Below are positions 6,996-14,635 of a stretch of 15,113 nucleotides of DNA, one piece after another. The position numbers and the translations under genes are program-made. Each line of letters begins with the position of its first letter. Position 1 is the first letter of the stretch. Under the pieces are notes generated by a model. It made no database searches and was not told the DNA's origin. It worked only from the letters and a program-made list of their open reading frames with translations. Source of the DNA: Clostridia bacterium (lineage in GTDB: Bacteria > Bacillota > Clostridia > Oscillospirales > Butyricicoccaceae); NCBI GenBank assembly GCA_017560175.1, contig JAFYOK010000321.1:1-15113 (forward strand). Direction: 5' to 3'.

Positions 6996-7032
6996 TACAA
7001 AAACCGCCCGACAGAATCTCTGTCGGGCGGTT
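6996..7032. terminator. Bidirectional terminator between convergent genes
   Basis: A 14-bp perfect stem (7002-7015 with 7019-7032, core CCGCCCGACAG/CTGTCGGGCGG) has a 3-nt loop. On the minus strand TTTTTG follows and ends the kinase operon. On the plus strand the tail TTGCTTTA is weaker but probably serves the XRE gene. Confidence 0.88.
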
Positions 7033-7035
7033 GCT

Positions 7036-7821
7036 TTATCCGAAGACTTCGATGGCGGCGATCAGCTGCAAGACTTCTTCATTGACGCGGTCGCGGCCGT
7101 AGGCATCGAGGAACCGGTCGCGCCATTGGTCGGTGCCCAGATTAAAGCGGAGAGACCAGATGGCCCAGAAGAGATCGACATGGCGGTCGCCGATCCCGCC
7201 GTGGTCCACATCAATGAGGGCGGCAGGCTGCCAGTTTTTGAGGATGATGTTGGGCAGGCAGAAGTCGCCGTGAATGAGGGTATCGTTTTTCAGCAGGTGT
7301 TTGTGTTCCTGCACATACTGCCATGCAGCTTTTTTATCGGCATAGCAGGCGGCTTGGGGGATATGGGACGGGTCAAAATTACCGTCGAGGTAGCCCTTTT
7401 CGGCTGTGGCCAGATAGATAGATGTATGATCCGGGATGGGGCAGCCGGTAGGGTCGGTATCATGGAGACGGCGCAGCAGCCTGCCGAGGGTATCGCACAG
7501 ACGGGCCGGGTCGGCCAGATGGTCGGCAGATACGCAGTCTTCACCGTCGATGGCGGCGGTCAGCAGCCAATCTTCCTCCGGGCTTTCGTAGGCCAGTACT
7601 TCGGTGGCCAGCCCTTTTCCGTGGAAGAATCGGGTCATTTCGGCTTCGCGGCGGAGGGTGTTTTTGGCGCTCTTTTTGAGATAATAACCTTTATCTTTGT
7701 CGATGAACCATACCCGTGCTTGAGGTGAACTGCTGCTGTCGAAGACTTCGGCGTCCTGCAGGAGGGGATGGAAAAGGGTAGGGAAATCGTGCAGGGCGAG
7801 GGTAACAGGTGTTTTTTGCAT
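7036..7821 (-). CDS. APH(3')-like phosphotransferase (putative aminoglycoside kinase)
   Basis: A 261-residue protein with the protein-kinase-like fold of aminoglycoside 3'-phosphotransferases, which use ATP or GTP to phosphorylate a hydroxyl. Visible motifs are the N-lobe YYLKK (ATP-binding Lys near 49), HGDFCLPNI (184-192, catalytic Asp186, metal ligand Asn191) and IDVDHGGIGDRHVDL (203-217, metal ligand Asp204). The C-terminal end DRFLDAYGRDRV is also typical of APH(3'). The length is close to the usual 260-270. The start at 7821 has GGAGG 5-6 nt upstream; an extension to 7863 would run through the terminator hairpin and is rejected. It follows an MFS gene after that terminator, so expression is probably low or by read-through. 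Whether it confers resistance or phosphorylates another small molecule is not decidable here. Confidence 0.82.
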   Translation of the reverse strand: MQKTPVTLALHDFPTLFHPLLQDAEVFDSSSSPQARVWFIDKDKGYYLKKSAKNTLRREAEMTRFFHGKGLATEVLAYESPEEDWLLTAAIDGEDCVSADHLADPARLCDTLGRLLRRLHDTDPTGCPIPDHTSIYLATAEKGYLDGNFDPSHIPQAACYADKKAAWQYVQEHKHLLKNDTLIHGDFCLPNIILKNWQPAALIDVDHGGIGDRHVDLFWAIWSLRFNLGTDQWRDRFLDAYGRDRVNEEVLQLIAAIEVFG

Positions 7822-7832
7822 AAAACCTCCGA

Positions 7833-7861
7833 AATAAAAAGGCGCCTGCTTTGCAGGCGCC
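7833..7861 (-). terminator. Terminator-like hairpin between the MFS gene and the kinase gene
   Basis: A 9-bp perfect stem GGCGCCTGC/GCAGGCGCC (7841-7849 with 7853-7861) is followed on the minus strand by TTTTTATTT. It lies 11 nt after the MFS stop and about 10 nt before the kinase ribosome binding site, leaving no space for a normal promoter. The kinase must be transcribed by read-through. Confidence 0.85.
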
Positions 7862-7872
7862 AAAGGGAACGA

Positions 7873-9096
7873 TCAAATACTCTGCTTACGGCTGCTGCGG
7901 TAGGCACCGATGACACCGACAACAACGATTAGAGAGAGCAGAACAGCCAGCAGGCGTGTGGTATAGTAGCTGCCGGTCAGGTCGGCCAGCAGGCCGGGAA
8001 CCGACGAAAAGAGCAGGCCGCCGATGGTATAGCTGACCTGGTAGTTGCGCAAGGTCTTAACATAGCCTTCTTCCGACGACAGGTTGGCCGCCCAGATGGA
8101 AATGCCAACGGTGGCGATGACCAGGCCGGTATTGATCAGCGCGGTGGACAGGAAGAGCATGACGGCCGAATCGGCGTCCAGCATACAGCCCGTGACAGCA
8201 CCGGCCAGCAGTGCGCCTGTGAAGAGGATATTGGTACGGGTGGGGCCGATGGCATCGTTGATGATGCCGTATCCCCACTTGCCCACCAGCAGGATGACAC
8301 CGCTGAAGGTCAGCGAAGAGGCGATCAGAGCGCTGCTCATACCCAGTTCCTTATAATAGAGGGTGTTGAAGGAGGGCAGCGCCAGACCGAGAGCACCGAC
8401 CATAAAGCAGGCCACCAGCATCATCAGCTGCCAGAAACGGGTGGGAGCTGTGCCCGCCATACGGGCTTTGGCGGCTGCCTGGGGATTTGCATCGGTATAG
8501 GGCTCCATATCCAGATCGGCCGGGCGATTGCGTACCAGCAGGAAGATGAGGAGGGCGATCAGCAGAACAGCTGCACCTTCGGCCAGGAAGGCGGCGGCCA
8601 GCGAGACATGCTCGACCATCCATGTGACGGTGATGGGGCAGATGAAGGTGGCGATGGCCGAACCGGAGGCGCAGATGCTCAGAACAAAGGCCGAGCGGTC
8701 ACGGAACCAGTTTTTGACCAGAATGGAAATGGGGATCATAGCACCCAGACCATAGCCAAGACCGGCCAGAGATGCAGCGATGCAGTAGAGAACGATGCTG
8801 CCTGTACCCAGACCATAGCAGAGGAAGGCGGCAGCAATCAGCAGGGTAGCCAGGGTAACACCGCGGCGCAGACCGAGCTTTTCAAAATAAACGGCGGTCA
8901 GCACCTTGGCCAGAATACTGAACAGGTTGCGCAGGGTGGGGATCATCGAGACCTGCAGATCGGAAAATCCGTTGATCTCGGTGATATAGGGCATATAGAC
9001 CTGAAAGGCGTTGACGACAAAACCGCTGTTGGTCATCATCAGCAGAACGCCGCACAGACAGATCAGCCATCCATAATGCAGTTTTCCTTTTGTCAT
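7873..9096 (-). CDS. MFS transporter, 12 membrane segments (OFA/monocarboxylate-like)
   Basis: A 407-residue inner-membrane secondary transporter. It begins HYGWLICLCGVLLMM, as in oxalate/formate and monocarboxylate-type MFS members, and has about 12 hydrophobic helices in two halves. These are split by a polar loop near residues 187-215 (NRPADLDMEPYTDANPQAA). Between helices 2 and 3 is FEKLGLRRGV, a degenerate version of the MFS loop signature. The fourth-fifth helix region has WFRDRSAFVLSICASGSA, typical of this group. The start at 9096 has GGAGG 8 nt upstream; a TTG 15 nt earlier is part of that binding site. It begins 17 nt after the stop of the M24 peptidase gene, so the two are probably translationally coupled. 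A product of the peptidase, such as a small peptide, amino acid or carboxylate, is a likely cargo (inference). Confidence 0.87.
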   Translation of the reverse strand: MTKGKLHYGWLICLCGVLLMMTNSGFVVNAFQVYMPYITEINGFSDLQVSMIPTLRNLFSILAKVLTAVYFEKLGLRRGVTLATLLIAAAFLCYGLGTGSIVLYCIAASLAGLGYGLGAMIPISILVKNWFRDRSAFVLSICASGSAIATFICPITVTWMVEHVSLAAAFLAEGAAVLLIALLIFLLVRNRPADLDMEPYTDANPQAAAKARMAGTAPTRFWQLMMLVACFMVGALGLALPSFNTLYYKELGMSSALIASSLTFSGVILLVGKWGYGIINDAIGPTRTNILFTGALLAGAVTGCMLDADSAVMLFLSTALINTGLVIATVGISIWAANLSSEEGYVKTLRNYQVSYTIGGLLFSSVPGLLADLTGSYYTTRLLAVLLSLIVVVGVIGAYRSSRKQSI

Positions 9097-9113
9097 AACA
9101 TATTCCTCCAAAC

Positions 9114-10193
9114 TTACAGACCGAGGATCTCCAGTTCCTTATTGTCGGCGTTGAGAATCTCGCAGCCGTCCTCGGTGACGATGACCAGGTCTTCGATGCG
9201 GACGCCAAACTCACCTTCGAGATAGATGCCGGGTTCGCAGGAGAAGGCCATGGTGGCTTCGATGGGGTCGTGGTTATACCAGGCAATATCGCCGGGATCG
9301 TGGAGATCTACGCCGATATAGTGGCCCAGTCGGTGGAGAAAATAGGGGCCGTAGCCGCCTGCAGTAATCAGACCGCGGGCGATCCTATCGCCTTCGCTGC
9401 ACAGCATACCGGGCTTGAAGGCCGCTTCGGCGGCCAGATTGGCGTTCTTGACCAGCTCATAGACCTCTTTCTGTTTATCGGAAACCGACTTCCAGAAGAA
9501 GGTACGGGTCATATCGGAGTGGTAGCCGCCCTTGGGCGCGCCCATATCGATGAGGATGGCATCGCCGGCCTTGAGGGCACGGTCGCCGGGGGTATGGTGG
9601 ACATGGGCTGAGTTTTCGCCAAAAGCGACGATGGCCCAGCCGGGCATATCGGCACCTTCTTCCTTAAAGAGGGCGGAAAGCTGACGGGAAACTTCGCGCT
9701 CGGTGACACCGTCGTGGAATAAGGTGCGCGCCTTGGCCATGACACGGTCGTTCATGCGGCTGGCTTCGCGGAGCAGTTCCATTTCTTCGGCGTCCTTGTG
9801 GGCGCGCTGCAGATTGAGGGCGCGATCAGCCGGGACGTAGTCACTGGCGGCATTGTGCTGACGGAGGGGGAGCAGCCACTTGGCAGGGTATTCGCCATCG
9901 AAGCCCAGAGGCTGATCGTGAAGGGTATGCTGAGCGATCAGCGCGCAGACATCGTCCTGGTCGCCGTGGAGCACCAGCTCTATGCCCAGATCCTTGGGGA
10001 AAACGGTCAGTTCATTGACGATCAGCTTGATGCCGTTATTTTTGGAAACATAGAGGATGGTGGCACGGTCATTGCCGCGAGGGGTATAACCCAGCATATA
10101 ACGGATGAGAACAGGATTGCGGATGACCATCTGGCACAGGCCGATTTCTTCCATATAGTGCAGCAGGCCATCGACACGGTTTTGATTCAGCAT
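9114..10193 (-). CDS. M24 family Xaa-Pro peptidase (aminopeptidase P/prolidase type)
   Basis: A 359-residue cytoplasmic metallopeptidase that cleaves X-Pro bonds. Residues 1-130 are a creatinase-type N-terminal domain and about 135-350 the pita-bread catalytic domain. All five metal ligands are visible: IDMG (Asp216), HSDMTRT (Asp227), LHRLGHYIGVDLHDP (His291), CEPGIYLE (Glu320) and VRIEDL (Glu334). The second-shell His198-200 (HVHH) and His298 are also present. The length matches the usual 350-370 residues. The ATG has AAAGGAG 8 nt upstream. It is the second gene of the operon, 34 nt after the Gate-domain membrane protein and ahead of the MFS transporter, which suggests import and hydrolysis of proline peptides or another X-Pro-like amide. 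Whether it acts as aminopeptidase or dipeptidase is not clear. Confidence 0.92.
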   Translation of the reverse strand: MLNQNRVDGLLHYMEEIGLCQMVIRNPVLIRYMLGYTPRGNDRATILYVSKNNGIKLIVNELTVFPKDLGIELVLHGDQDDVCALIAQHTLHDQPLGFDGEYPAKWLLPLRQHNAASDYVPADRALNLQRAHKDAEEMELLREASRMNDRVMAKARTLFHDGVTEREVSRQLSALFKEEGADMPGWAIVAFGENSAHVHHTPGDRALKAGDAILIDMGAPKGGYHSDMTRTFFWKSVSDKQKEVYELVKNANLAAEAAFKPGMLCSEGDRIARGLITAGGYGPYFLHRLGHYIGVDLHDPGDIAWYNHDPIEATMAFSCEPGIYLEGEFGVRIEDLVIVTEDGCEILNADNKELEILGL

Positions 10194-10227
10194 AAGATCG
10201 CTCCTTTATATATGATTTGGTATAAAA

Positions 10228-11382
10228 TCAGATGAGGGAGAGCAGCGAGAAGATCCAGTTGGCGGAAATACCAGCGCACAGACCGCCGATCGTATGGCTC
10301 AGAACGGCTCTGCCGATCAGCTCGTTGGACTTGAGGCTGTTCATCATGGAGACATGGGTGGAGAGATAGCCGCTCCAGCACATGCACATGGCGGTGAAGA
10401 CGGCGATATCGCCGCCATCGATGAGACCCTGGCCGATCAGTTTGCCGACCATACCAAGGGCAGCACCGGCTGCACCCAGAGCGGTGACAGGGATGGCGAT
10501 GGCCTCCGCCGAGGAGAAGCCGAAGAGGGGCTGGAGGATAAAGCGGAATTTTTCAGCAATGGCAGGGAGCAGACGGATGCCTTCGTAAGCCGCGCCGGTA
10601 TATTCGCCGGTGGCCGAAGGGCCGTTGGTCAGCATCATGATGAAGGTACAGATGATAAGAACGCCGGGGATGATGGCCATACCCATATCAACGCCGTTCT
10701 TGCCGCCGTCCAGCATGGCGTTAAGCAGACGAGACATGACGGCTTCGTGCTTGTCGGAATCGGCGTCCTGAAGGATCTCATCATCCAGAATATTTTTGTA
10801 GGCAGGTTCTTCGGTGCCGTAGAGCTTTTTTGTGAAAAACAGCATGATACGGACACTGACGATAGAGCCGATGACCGCGCCCAGCAGGCCGACCAGAACG
10901 GGGGTGACATGGGATACACCGGTCATGCTCTGCAGACTGATCATATAGGTACAGACGATGAGGCCCATACCAAAGGAGGTGCCCAGGTTGGTCAGCGCAG
11001 GCAGCTGATATTTCTTAAAATACTTGCGGAAGCCATGGTCATTGGCCAGCGTCAGGATGGCGGGGTTGTCCGACAGGAAAGTCGTGACCAGACCGAGAGA
11101 AGCGGCACCGGGCAGGTCATACAGGGGACCCAGCAGGGGAGAGAGCAGATGGTTGAGAACACCGACAACGCCAAACTCTGTCAGCAATGCCGAAAGCGCA
11201 CCGGCCAGAACACAGATGGACATGAGATAGAAGCAGGTGTTGATCAGCAGGTCGAAGGCTGTGTTCATCATGGTGTTGAGCATATTGATCATGCCCATGG
11301 GGATGGCAAAAAGAGAGAAGAGGGCAATAAAGCAGATCGAGAAAATCAGTGGCTCACGCCATGGGTTGGGCTTTTTGTTCAT
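10228..11382 (-). CDS. Gate (nucleoside-recognition) domain membrane protein, YjiH-like
   Basis: A 384-residue integral membrane protein with about 8-9 hydrophobic helices and a charged cytoplasmic stretch near residues 187-215 (KKLYGTEEPAYKN onward). The two halves share a pattern: GVVGVLNHLLSPLLGPLYDL (71-90) then TFLSDNPAILTLA in the first, and RFILQPLFGFSSAEAIAIPV (about 291-310) then LGAAGAAL in the second. This duplicated layout is typical of Gate-domain proteins such as YjiH and the spore maturation SpmA/SpmB proteins. In E. coli, yjiG and yjiH sit next to an isoaspartyl dipeptidase gene. Here the next gene is also a peptidase, supporting a role in moving peptides or amino acids. AGGAG lies 10 nt before the ATG. 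It is the first gene of the operon, divergent from the glycosidase gene. The transport role is inference. Confidence 0.78.
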   Translation of the reverse strand: MNKKPNPWREPLIFSICFIALFSLFAIPMGMINMLNTMMNTAFDLLINTCFYLMSICVLAGALSALLTEFGVVGVLNHLLSPLLGPLYDLPGAASLGLVTTFLSDNPAILTLANDHGFRKYFKKYQLPALTNLGTSFGMGLIVCTYMISLQSMTGVSHVTPVLVGLLGAVIGSIVSVRIMLFFTKKLYGTEEPAYKNILDDEILQDADSDKHEAVMSRLLNAMLDGGKNGVDMGMAIIPGVLIICTFIMMLTNGPSATGEYTGAAYEGIRLLPAIAEKFRFILQPLFGFSSAEAIAIPVTALGAAGAALGMVGKLIGQGLIDGGDIAVFTAMCMCWSGYLSTHVSMMNSLKSNELIGRAVLSHTIGGLCAGISANWIFSLLSLI

Positions 11383-11424
11383 AGATAAAAGACTCCTGTT
11401 TTTTAATTCGGTAAACCTATCTCC

Positions 11425-11453
11425 ATCCTAACGGATAAAGCAGCAAAAAGCAA
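11425..11453 (-). promoter_or_regulatory. Possible promoter of the Gate-M24-MFS operon
   Basis: The minus strand has TTGCTT (plus 11448-11453) and TAGGAT (plus 11425-11430) at 17 nt spacing. Both hexamers are weak matches. The position, about 40 nt before the start codon, is right. A weak promoter beside a possible operator suggests the operon needs an activator or is tightly controlled. Confidence 0.4.
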
Positions 11454-11463
11454 ATGGTTTTCC

Positions 11464-11486
11464 CCTGTAAAGGGAAGATTTACGGG
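11464..11486. promoter_or_regulatory. Possible operator in the divergent promoter region
   Basis: An inverted repeat CCTGTAAA (11464-11471) and TTTACGGG (11479-11486), separated by 7 bp, has one mismatch. It lies between the two divergent -35 elements (11448-11453 on minus, 11489-11494 on plus). That is a suitable site for one regulator to control both transcripts. No regulator gene is adjacent. Confidence 0.4.
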
Positions 11487-11488
11487 AA

Positions 11489-11517
11489 TTGTATTTTGGG
11501 TCGGCTTGCTTTATAAT
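11489..11517 (+). promoter_or_regulatory. Promoter of the phosphodiester glycosidase gene
   Basis: A perfect -10 TATAAT (11512-11517) lies 17 nt after a weak -35 TTGTAT (11489-11494). The start would be near 11524, leaving a leader of about 100 nt that contains a stable hairpin. Confidence 0.65.
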
Positions 11518-11538
11518 AGAAGTGTATTAAAGTGGAAG

Positions 11539-11564
11539 TTGCAGGATGGAAAAACATCCTGCAA
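11539..11564 (+). promoter_or_regulatory. Stem-loop in the 5' leader
   Basis: TTGCAGGATG (11539-11548) and CATCCTGCAA (11555-11564) form a perfect 10-bp stem with a GAAAAA loop. No T-run follows, so it is not an ordinary terminator. It starts about 15 nt into the predicted leader and may protect the 5' end or bind a protein. Confidence 0.5.
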
Positions 11565-11625
11565 ATGGTATGGAACTTTTGTATATGCGTCATAGTCTTA
11601 TATAAGGAAAGGAGGGCATTTGTCT

Positions 11626-13122
11626 ATGAAACAGGAAGAGAATAAACGCAGCCCTCGCGAGTTTTACGATCAGGAAAAAGAGGTGATCGGCCGTCCCGAT
11701 ACCGAGGTCGATGCCATCATCCGTGATATTTATCGTTCGGCTGTTTATGGAGAAAAGCCCGAGCAGCGCCGTCCCCCGCGTTCTGCGGAAGAAACACAGA
11801 TCTGGCAGAGTTCGGCTCTGGAGGAGTTCTGGAAAGATCTGCCCAAAGAAAAAGAAGCGCCCAAGGCGCAGTCACAGGTGCAGAAGCAGATGCCTGCGGA
11901 GGAAAAGAAGCCAAAGATATCTCATAAACATACAGCGCCGCGAAAGAAGAAAAAGCAGAAGCGGAGCAAGCGTATAGGCATTGCAGCTTGTGTTCTGGTC
12001 ATGCTGGCAGGTCTTTACGGTATTGCCATCTATGGCAATATCCCCTTCGTCCGCAAATGGCGTGATATTTATATTGAAACGGCTATGGGCACCATGACCC
12101 ATCAGTGGCTGGCTACGGCTTTTATTGACGATGAGATCATCGAAGAGGTCATGGGTACCCGTGTTAATATCGAAACGGTTCAGGAAGAGATCGATACCCA
12201 TTGGGCGGCCAAGCCGCTGAAAGGTGCCGACAAAAAGACCAAGTGGGAAAAGCTGCGCAAGAGCTTCTTTGATCTCTATGGCGAGATCGATCAGGAGAGT
12301 TTTGAGGCCTATACTGAAAAGAACGGCGAAGATTGCATCGATGAAGAAGGCTATCTGGTCATCGACCGGGCGGATATCGGTGCTGATGCCACAGGCATCG
12401 TGACGGTGCACGGCGACCCTGTGGTGGCCATTGATACCAGAAACGGTATCACGATCGTTAAGATCGAAGGTCCGGACTATGAAGGCCGCTTGGCCATCAT
12501 CAAGAACGCAGCCCAGATGGGCTTGGAACTGGCCCCCGAAATCGGCAATGTCGGCGCCATCATCGGCAAGATCGCCGAACAGAGCGGCGCGGTACTGGCT
12601 GTCAATGCCAGCGGTTTCTATGATCCCGAAGGACAGGGTAACGGCGGTATCGCTCACGGTCTGGTCATCAAGGATGGCAAGACCTATTCTGATTTTGCCG
12701 GCGGCAACAACAAGACCATCGGCTTTGACTATGATGATAACCTGCAGATCGGCATTTACCGTGATGGTCAGAAGCTGCGTGATGCTGTAGAGTTCAAGCC
12801 GGCACTGGTCTATGATGGCCAGAAGATCGTGGAAGGTTCGGCAGGCTGGGGTGTTGCACCACGTACTGCCATCGGACAGACCAAAAACGGACAGGTTCTG
12901 CTGCTTGTTGTCGATGGCCGACAGGTGGGTTATTCCATCGGCTGCACCATGGGAGACCTTGCCGATGTCATGCTCCGCTATGAGGCTTACCAGGCCTGTA
13001 ATCTGGATGGCGGTTCGTCGTCTATCATGTACTATAACGGACGAAAGATCACCCGGCCTTCGGCAGCCAATAAGGAAAACGGCCGCAGATTGCCCAATGC
13101 CTTTGTTGTTATGCCCAAATAA
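11626..13122 (+). CDS. Membrane-anchored phosphodiester glycosidase (NAGPA-like) domain protein
   Basis: A 498-residue protein with three parts. Residues 1-115 are a charged cytoplasmic tail ending in a Lys/Arg cluster (RKKKKQKRSKR). Residues about 118-140 are one membrane helix (IGIAACVLVMLAGLYGIAIYG). The rest lies outside. The domain from about 255 to the end matches the phosphodiester glycosidase family (NAGPA type): LAVNASGFYDP (323-333), GVAPRTAIG (409-417), VVDGRQ (428-433) and NLDGGSSSIMYYNG (459-472), the family's core motifs. Members remove sugar caps held by a phosphodiester and in bacteria often accompany exopolysaccharide or envelope work. The ATG at 11626 has GGAGGG 9 nt upstream; a TTG at 11620 lies too close to it. 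It is transcribed alone and ends at a terminator. The substrate is unknown. Confidence 0.87.
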   Translation: MKQEENKRSPREFYDQEKEVIGRPDTEVDAIIRDIYRSAVYGEKPEQRRPPRSAEETQIWQSSALEEFWKDLPKEKEAPKAQSQVQKQMPAEEKKPKISHKHTAPRKKKKQKRSKRIGIAACVLVMLAGLYGIAIYGNIPFVRKWRDIYIETAMGTMTHQWLATAFIDDEIIEEVMGTRVNIETVQEEIDTHWAAKPLKGADKKTKWEKLRKSFFDLYGEIDQESFEAYTEKNGEDCIDEEGYLVIDRADIGADATGIVTVHGDPVVAIDTRNGITIVKIEGPDYEGRLAIIKNAAQMGLELAPEIGNVGAIIGKIAEQSGAVLAVNASGFYDPEGQGNGGIAHGLVIKDGKTYSDFAGGNNKTIGFDYDDNLQIGIYRDGQKLRDAVEFKPALVYDGQKIVEGSAGWGVAPRTAIGQTKNGQVLLLVVDGRQVGYSIGCTMGDLADVMLRYEAYQACNLDGGSSSIMYYNGRKITRPSAANKENGRRLPNAFVVMPK

Positions 13123-13154
13123 AAAAGAAACCCTCCGCATTGCGGAGGGTTTTC
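13121..13154. terminator. Bidirectional terminator between convergent genes
   Basis: An 11-bp perfect stem AAACCCTCCGC/GCGGAGGGTTT (13128-13138 with 13142-13152) has a 3-nt loop. A T-run follows on the plus strand (TTTTCG) and a longer one on the minus strand (TTTCTTTTTT). It serves both the glycosidase gene and the exporter pair. Confidence 0.9.
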
Positions 13155-13155
13155 G

Positions 13156-13617
13156 CTATTTCCGGGCCCTTTTGGCTTTGTAGCGATAATAAAAGGTGAA
13201 GAAGTTGCCCATAATGGAGGTCATGACAATAAGGCCGCCGGCGATGGCTCCCACCTGAATGGCGACCGATTCCATACGGATGGCCAGCTCGGCAACATCA
13301 CTGCGAACCAGAGCATCCATCATATAATAGAGGCCGCCGCCGGGAACCAGCGGGATGAGCATGGGAACGAGGAAGAGAATGACCGGTGTTTTGAGGATAC
13401 GGGAAAGGATCTCGCTGAGGGTGACGATGGTGACGGTGGCAAAAAACAGGCTGAGGAACAGACCGAAGCCAAAATGCTCGCAGGAAAGATAGACCTGCCA
13501 GCTGAGGCCGCCGCCAAAGGCGATCCAAAGCAGTTTGCTGCCATGGACGTTGAAAAGAACGCCGAATCCGGCTGCACCAAGACAGGCCATAAAGGTTTGA
13601 ATGAGGGCTTCACGCAT
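13156..13617 (-). CDS. ThrE-type exporter, C-terminal subunit (YjjB/DUF3815-like)
   Basis: A 153-residue membrane protein with about four to five helices, matching the short half of the split threonine/serine exporter family. It has the family's early GFGVLFN and the LVPMLIPLVPGGGLYYMM motif (about 82-99), followed by a last long helix and a basic C-terminus (YRYKAKRARK). The usual length is 150-160. The start lies 4 nt after the upstream stop, and its GGAGG site sits at the end of that gene, so translation is coupled. The two proteins would form one transporter. In the family, ThrE exports threonine and serine, and E. coli YjjPB has been linked to succinate export, so the cargo here is open. 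Confidence 0.88.
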   Translation of the reverse strand: MREALIQTFMACLGAAGFGVLFNVHGSKLLWIAFGGGLSWQVYLSCEHFGFGLFLSLFFATVTIVTLSEILSRILKTPVILFLVPMLIPLVPGGGLYYMMDALVRSDVAELAIRMESVAIQVGAIAGGLIVMTSIMGNFFTFYYRYKAKRARK

Positions 13618-13621
13618 AAGA

Positions 13622-14398
13622 TCAACCTCCGAATCTTGTCAGAACGACAGCCGCACCGATGGCGATGGCCAATGCTTTGAGCAGCGCTTCCAGAAAACCG
13701 ATGACAGCCGACAGCATATCGCCGTTGATCAGGTCGCGCAGGGATGTGGTCAGCGCAAGACCGGGGATCAGCAGCATGATATTACCGATAACGATCTTAT
13801 CGGAATTATGACCTAAACCGAGGGTGTGCAAGCCAACGACCGACAGGGCCATCAGAGCGCTGCACAGCAGATTGAGCAGAATACCGTTCATGCGCAGTTT
13901 GCTGCCCAGCTGCTGGTAAATATAGAGGCCAAGACCGATGAGGAAGGATACGCAGAAATCGATAAAATCGCCGCCGAAAAAGATGGTAAAGACAGCGGCG
14001 TTGAATCCGTAGGTGATAAAGTTGTTCAGCTGGGAATACAGAGGAACCTGCGTGGCTTCTTCGACAGCTTTGGCCAGCATATCGGAAGGCATGGGGTCGG
14101 CAACGATGCGGCGGGAAAGGGCGTTCAGGCGCTCGACACGGGTCAGATTGGTGTCGCGGGACTTGATGCGGCGAGTCTGGGTGATGATATCGCCGTTCCG
14201 GTCGGTGGCTGTCAGAATGATGCTGGACAGAATGGTCAGAACATCGGAGGAGATAAAGCCGTAGGCATCACACAGACGGGTGATGGTATCTTCGACACGC
14301 ATGACTTCTGCGCCGCTGGTCAATAGCAGTTCGCCGATATCGAGAATGCCTGCAACGATACGCTGGGACTCGTTGATAAAGGTCTTGTTTTCAGACAC
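13622..14398 (-). CDS. ThrE-type exporter, N-terminal subunit (YjjP/DUF1212-like)
   Basis: A 258-residue protein that starts with a soluble region (about 1-115) and ends with four to five membrane helices. The soluble part has the DUF1212 pattern: LDIGELLLTSGAEVMRVEDT (19-38) and later RIKSRDTNLTRVERLNALSR (77-96). The family's periplasmic or cytosolic hydrolase-like domain lies here. The membrane part has LIPGLALTTSLRDLINGD (about 207-224), a conserved ThrE signature. The usual length of YjjP is about 256. The start codon is GTG (14396-14398) with AAAGGAG 10 nt upstream. It is the first gene of the pair and is overlapped by no other gene. The split arrangement is common in bacteria; cargo as for its partner. 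Confidence 0.9.
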   Translation of the reverse strand: MSENKTFINESQRIVAGILDIGELLLTSGAEVMRVEDTITRLCDAYGFISSDVLTILSSIILTATDRNGDIITQTRRIKSRDTNLTRVERLNALSRRIVADPMPSDMLAKAVEEATQVPLYSQLNNFITYGFNAAVFTIFFGGDFIDFCVSFLIGLGLYIYQQLGSKLRMNGILLNLLCSALMALSVVGLHTLGLGHNSDKIVIGNIMLLIPGLALTTSLRDLINGDMLSAVIGFLEALLKALAIAIGAAVVLTRFGG

Positions 14399-14422
14399 GG
14401 TCGCGGAGCTCCTTTCTTTGGT

Positions 14423-14474
14423 ATTATAGAAAATCTCGATGAAGAGTGTTGTATAGATTACATACTTTATTATA
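14423..14474 (-). promoter_or_regulatory. Candidate promoter region for the exporter pair
   Basis: Two perfect minus-strand TATAAT hexamers lie at plus 14423-14428 and 14469-14474. Neither has a good -35 at normal spacing. The upstream one would leave a leader of about 60 nt; the downstream one would start transcription close to the AAAGGAG site. Either or both may be used. Confidence 0.4.
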
Positions 14475-14554
14475 GCACTTCGAAAACAAAAGGAATATAG
14501 AAAAAGGATGGATTTTACCGATTTTTTAAAAAGGAGGAATTTTGGGGCAAGCCC

Positions 14555-14583
14555 TTTATTTTTGGTCGAATTTCAGGTATGAT
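14555..14583 (+). promoter_or_regulatory. Possible promoter of the tautomerase gene
   Basis: TATGAT (14578-14583) lies 17 nt after a weak TTTATT (14555-14560). The location, about 50 nt before the start codon, is suitable. The -35 match is poor, so this is only a candidate. Confidence 0.4.
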
Positions 14584-14635
14584 ATCTATATAAGAAGAGC
14601 CGTAATAAGTCATCGTATGCTAAGGAGGTCAAACT

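Noticed and set aside
10294..11388. A 364-residue plus-strand frame opposite the Gate-domain gene
   Set aside because: Highly charged Gln/Asp/Gly-rich translation typical of the reverse of a membrane protein gene; no binding site or motif.
11872..13140. A 422-residue minus-strand frame opposite the glycosidase gene
   Set aside because: It overlaps a recognisable gene fully, has no start signals and runs into the terminator at 13128-13152.
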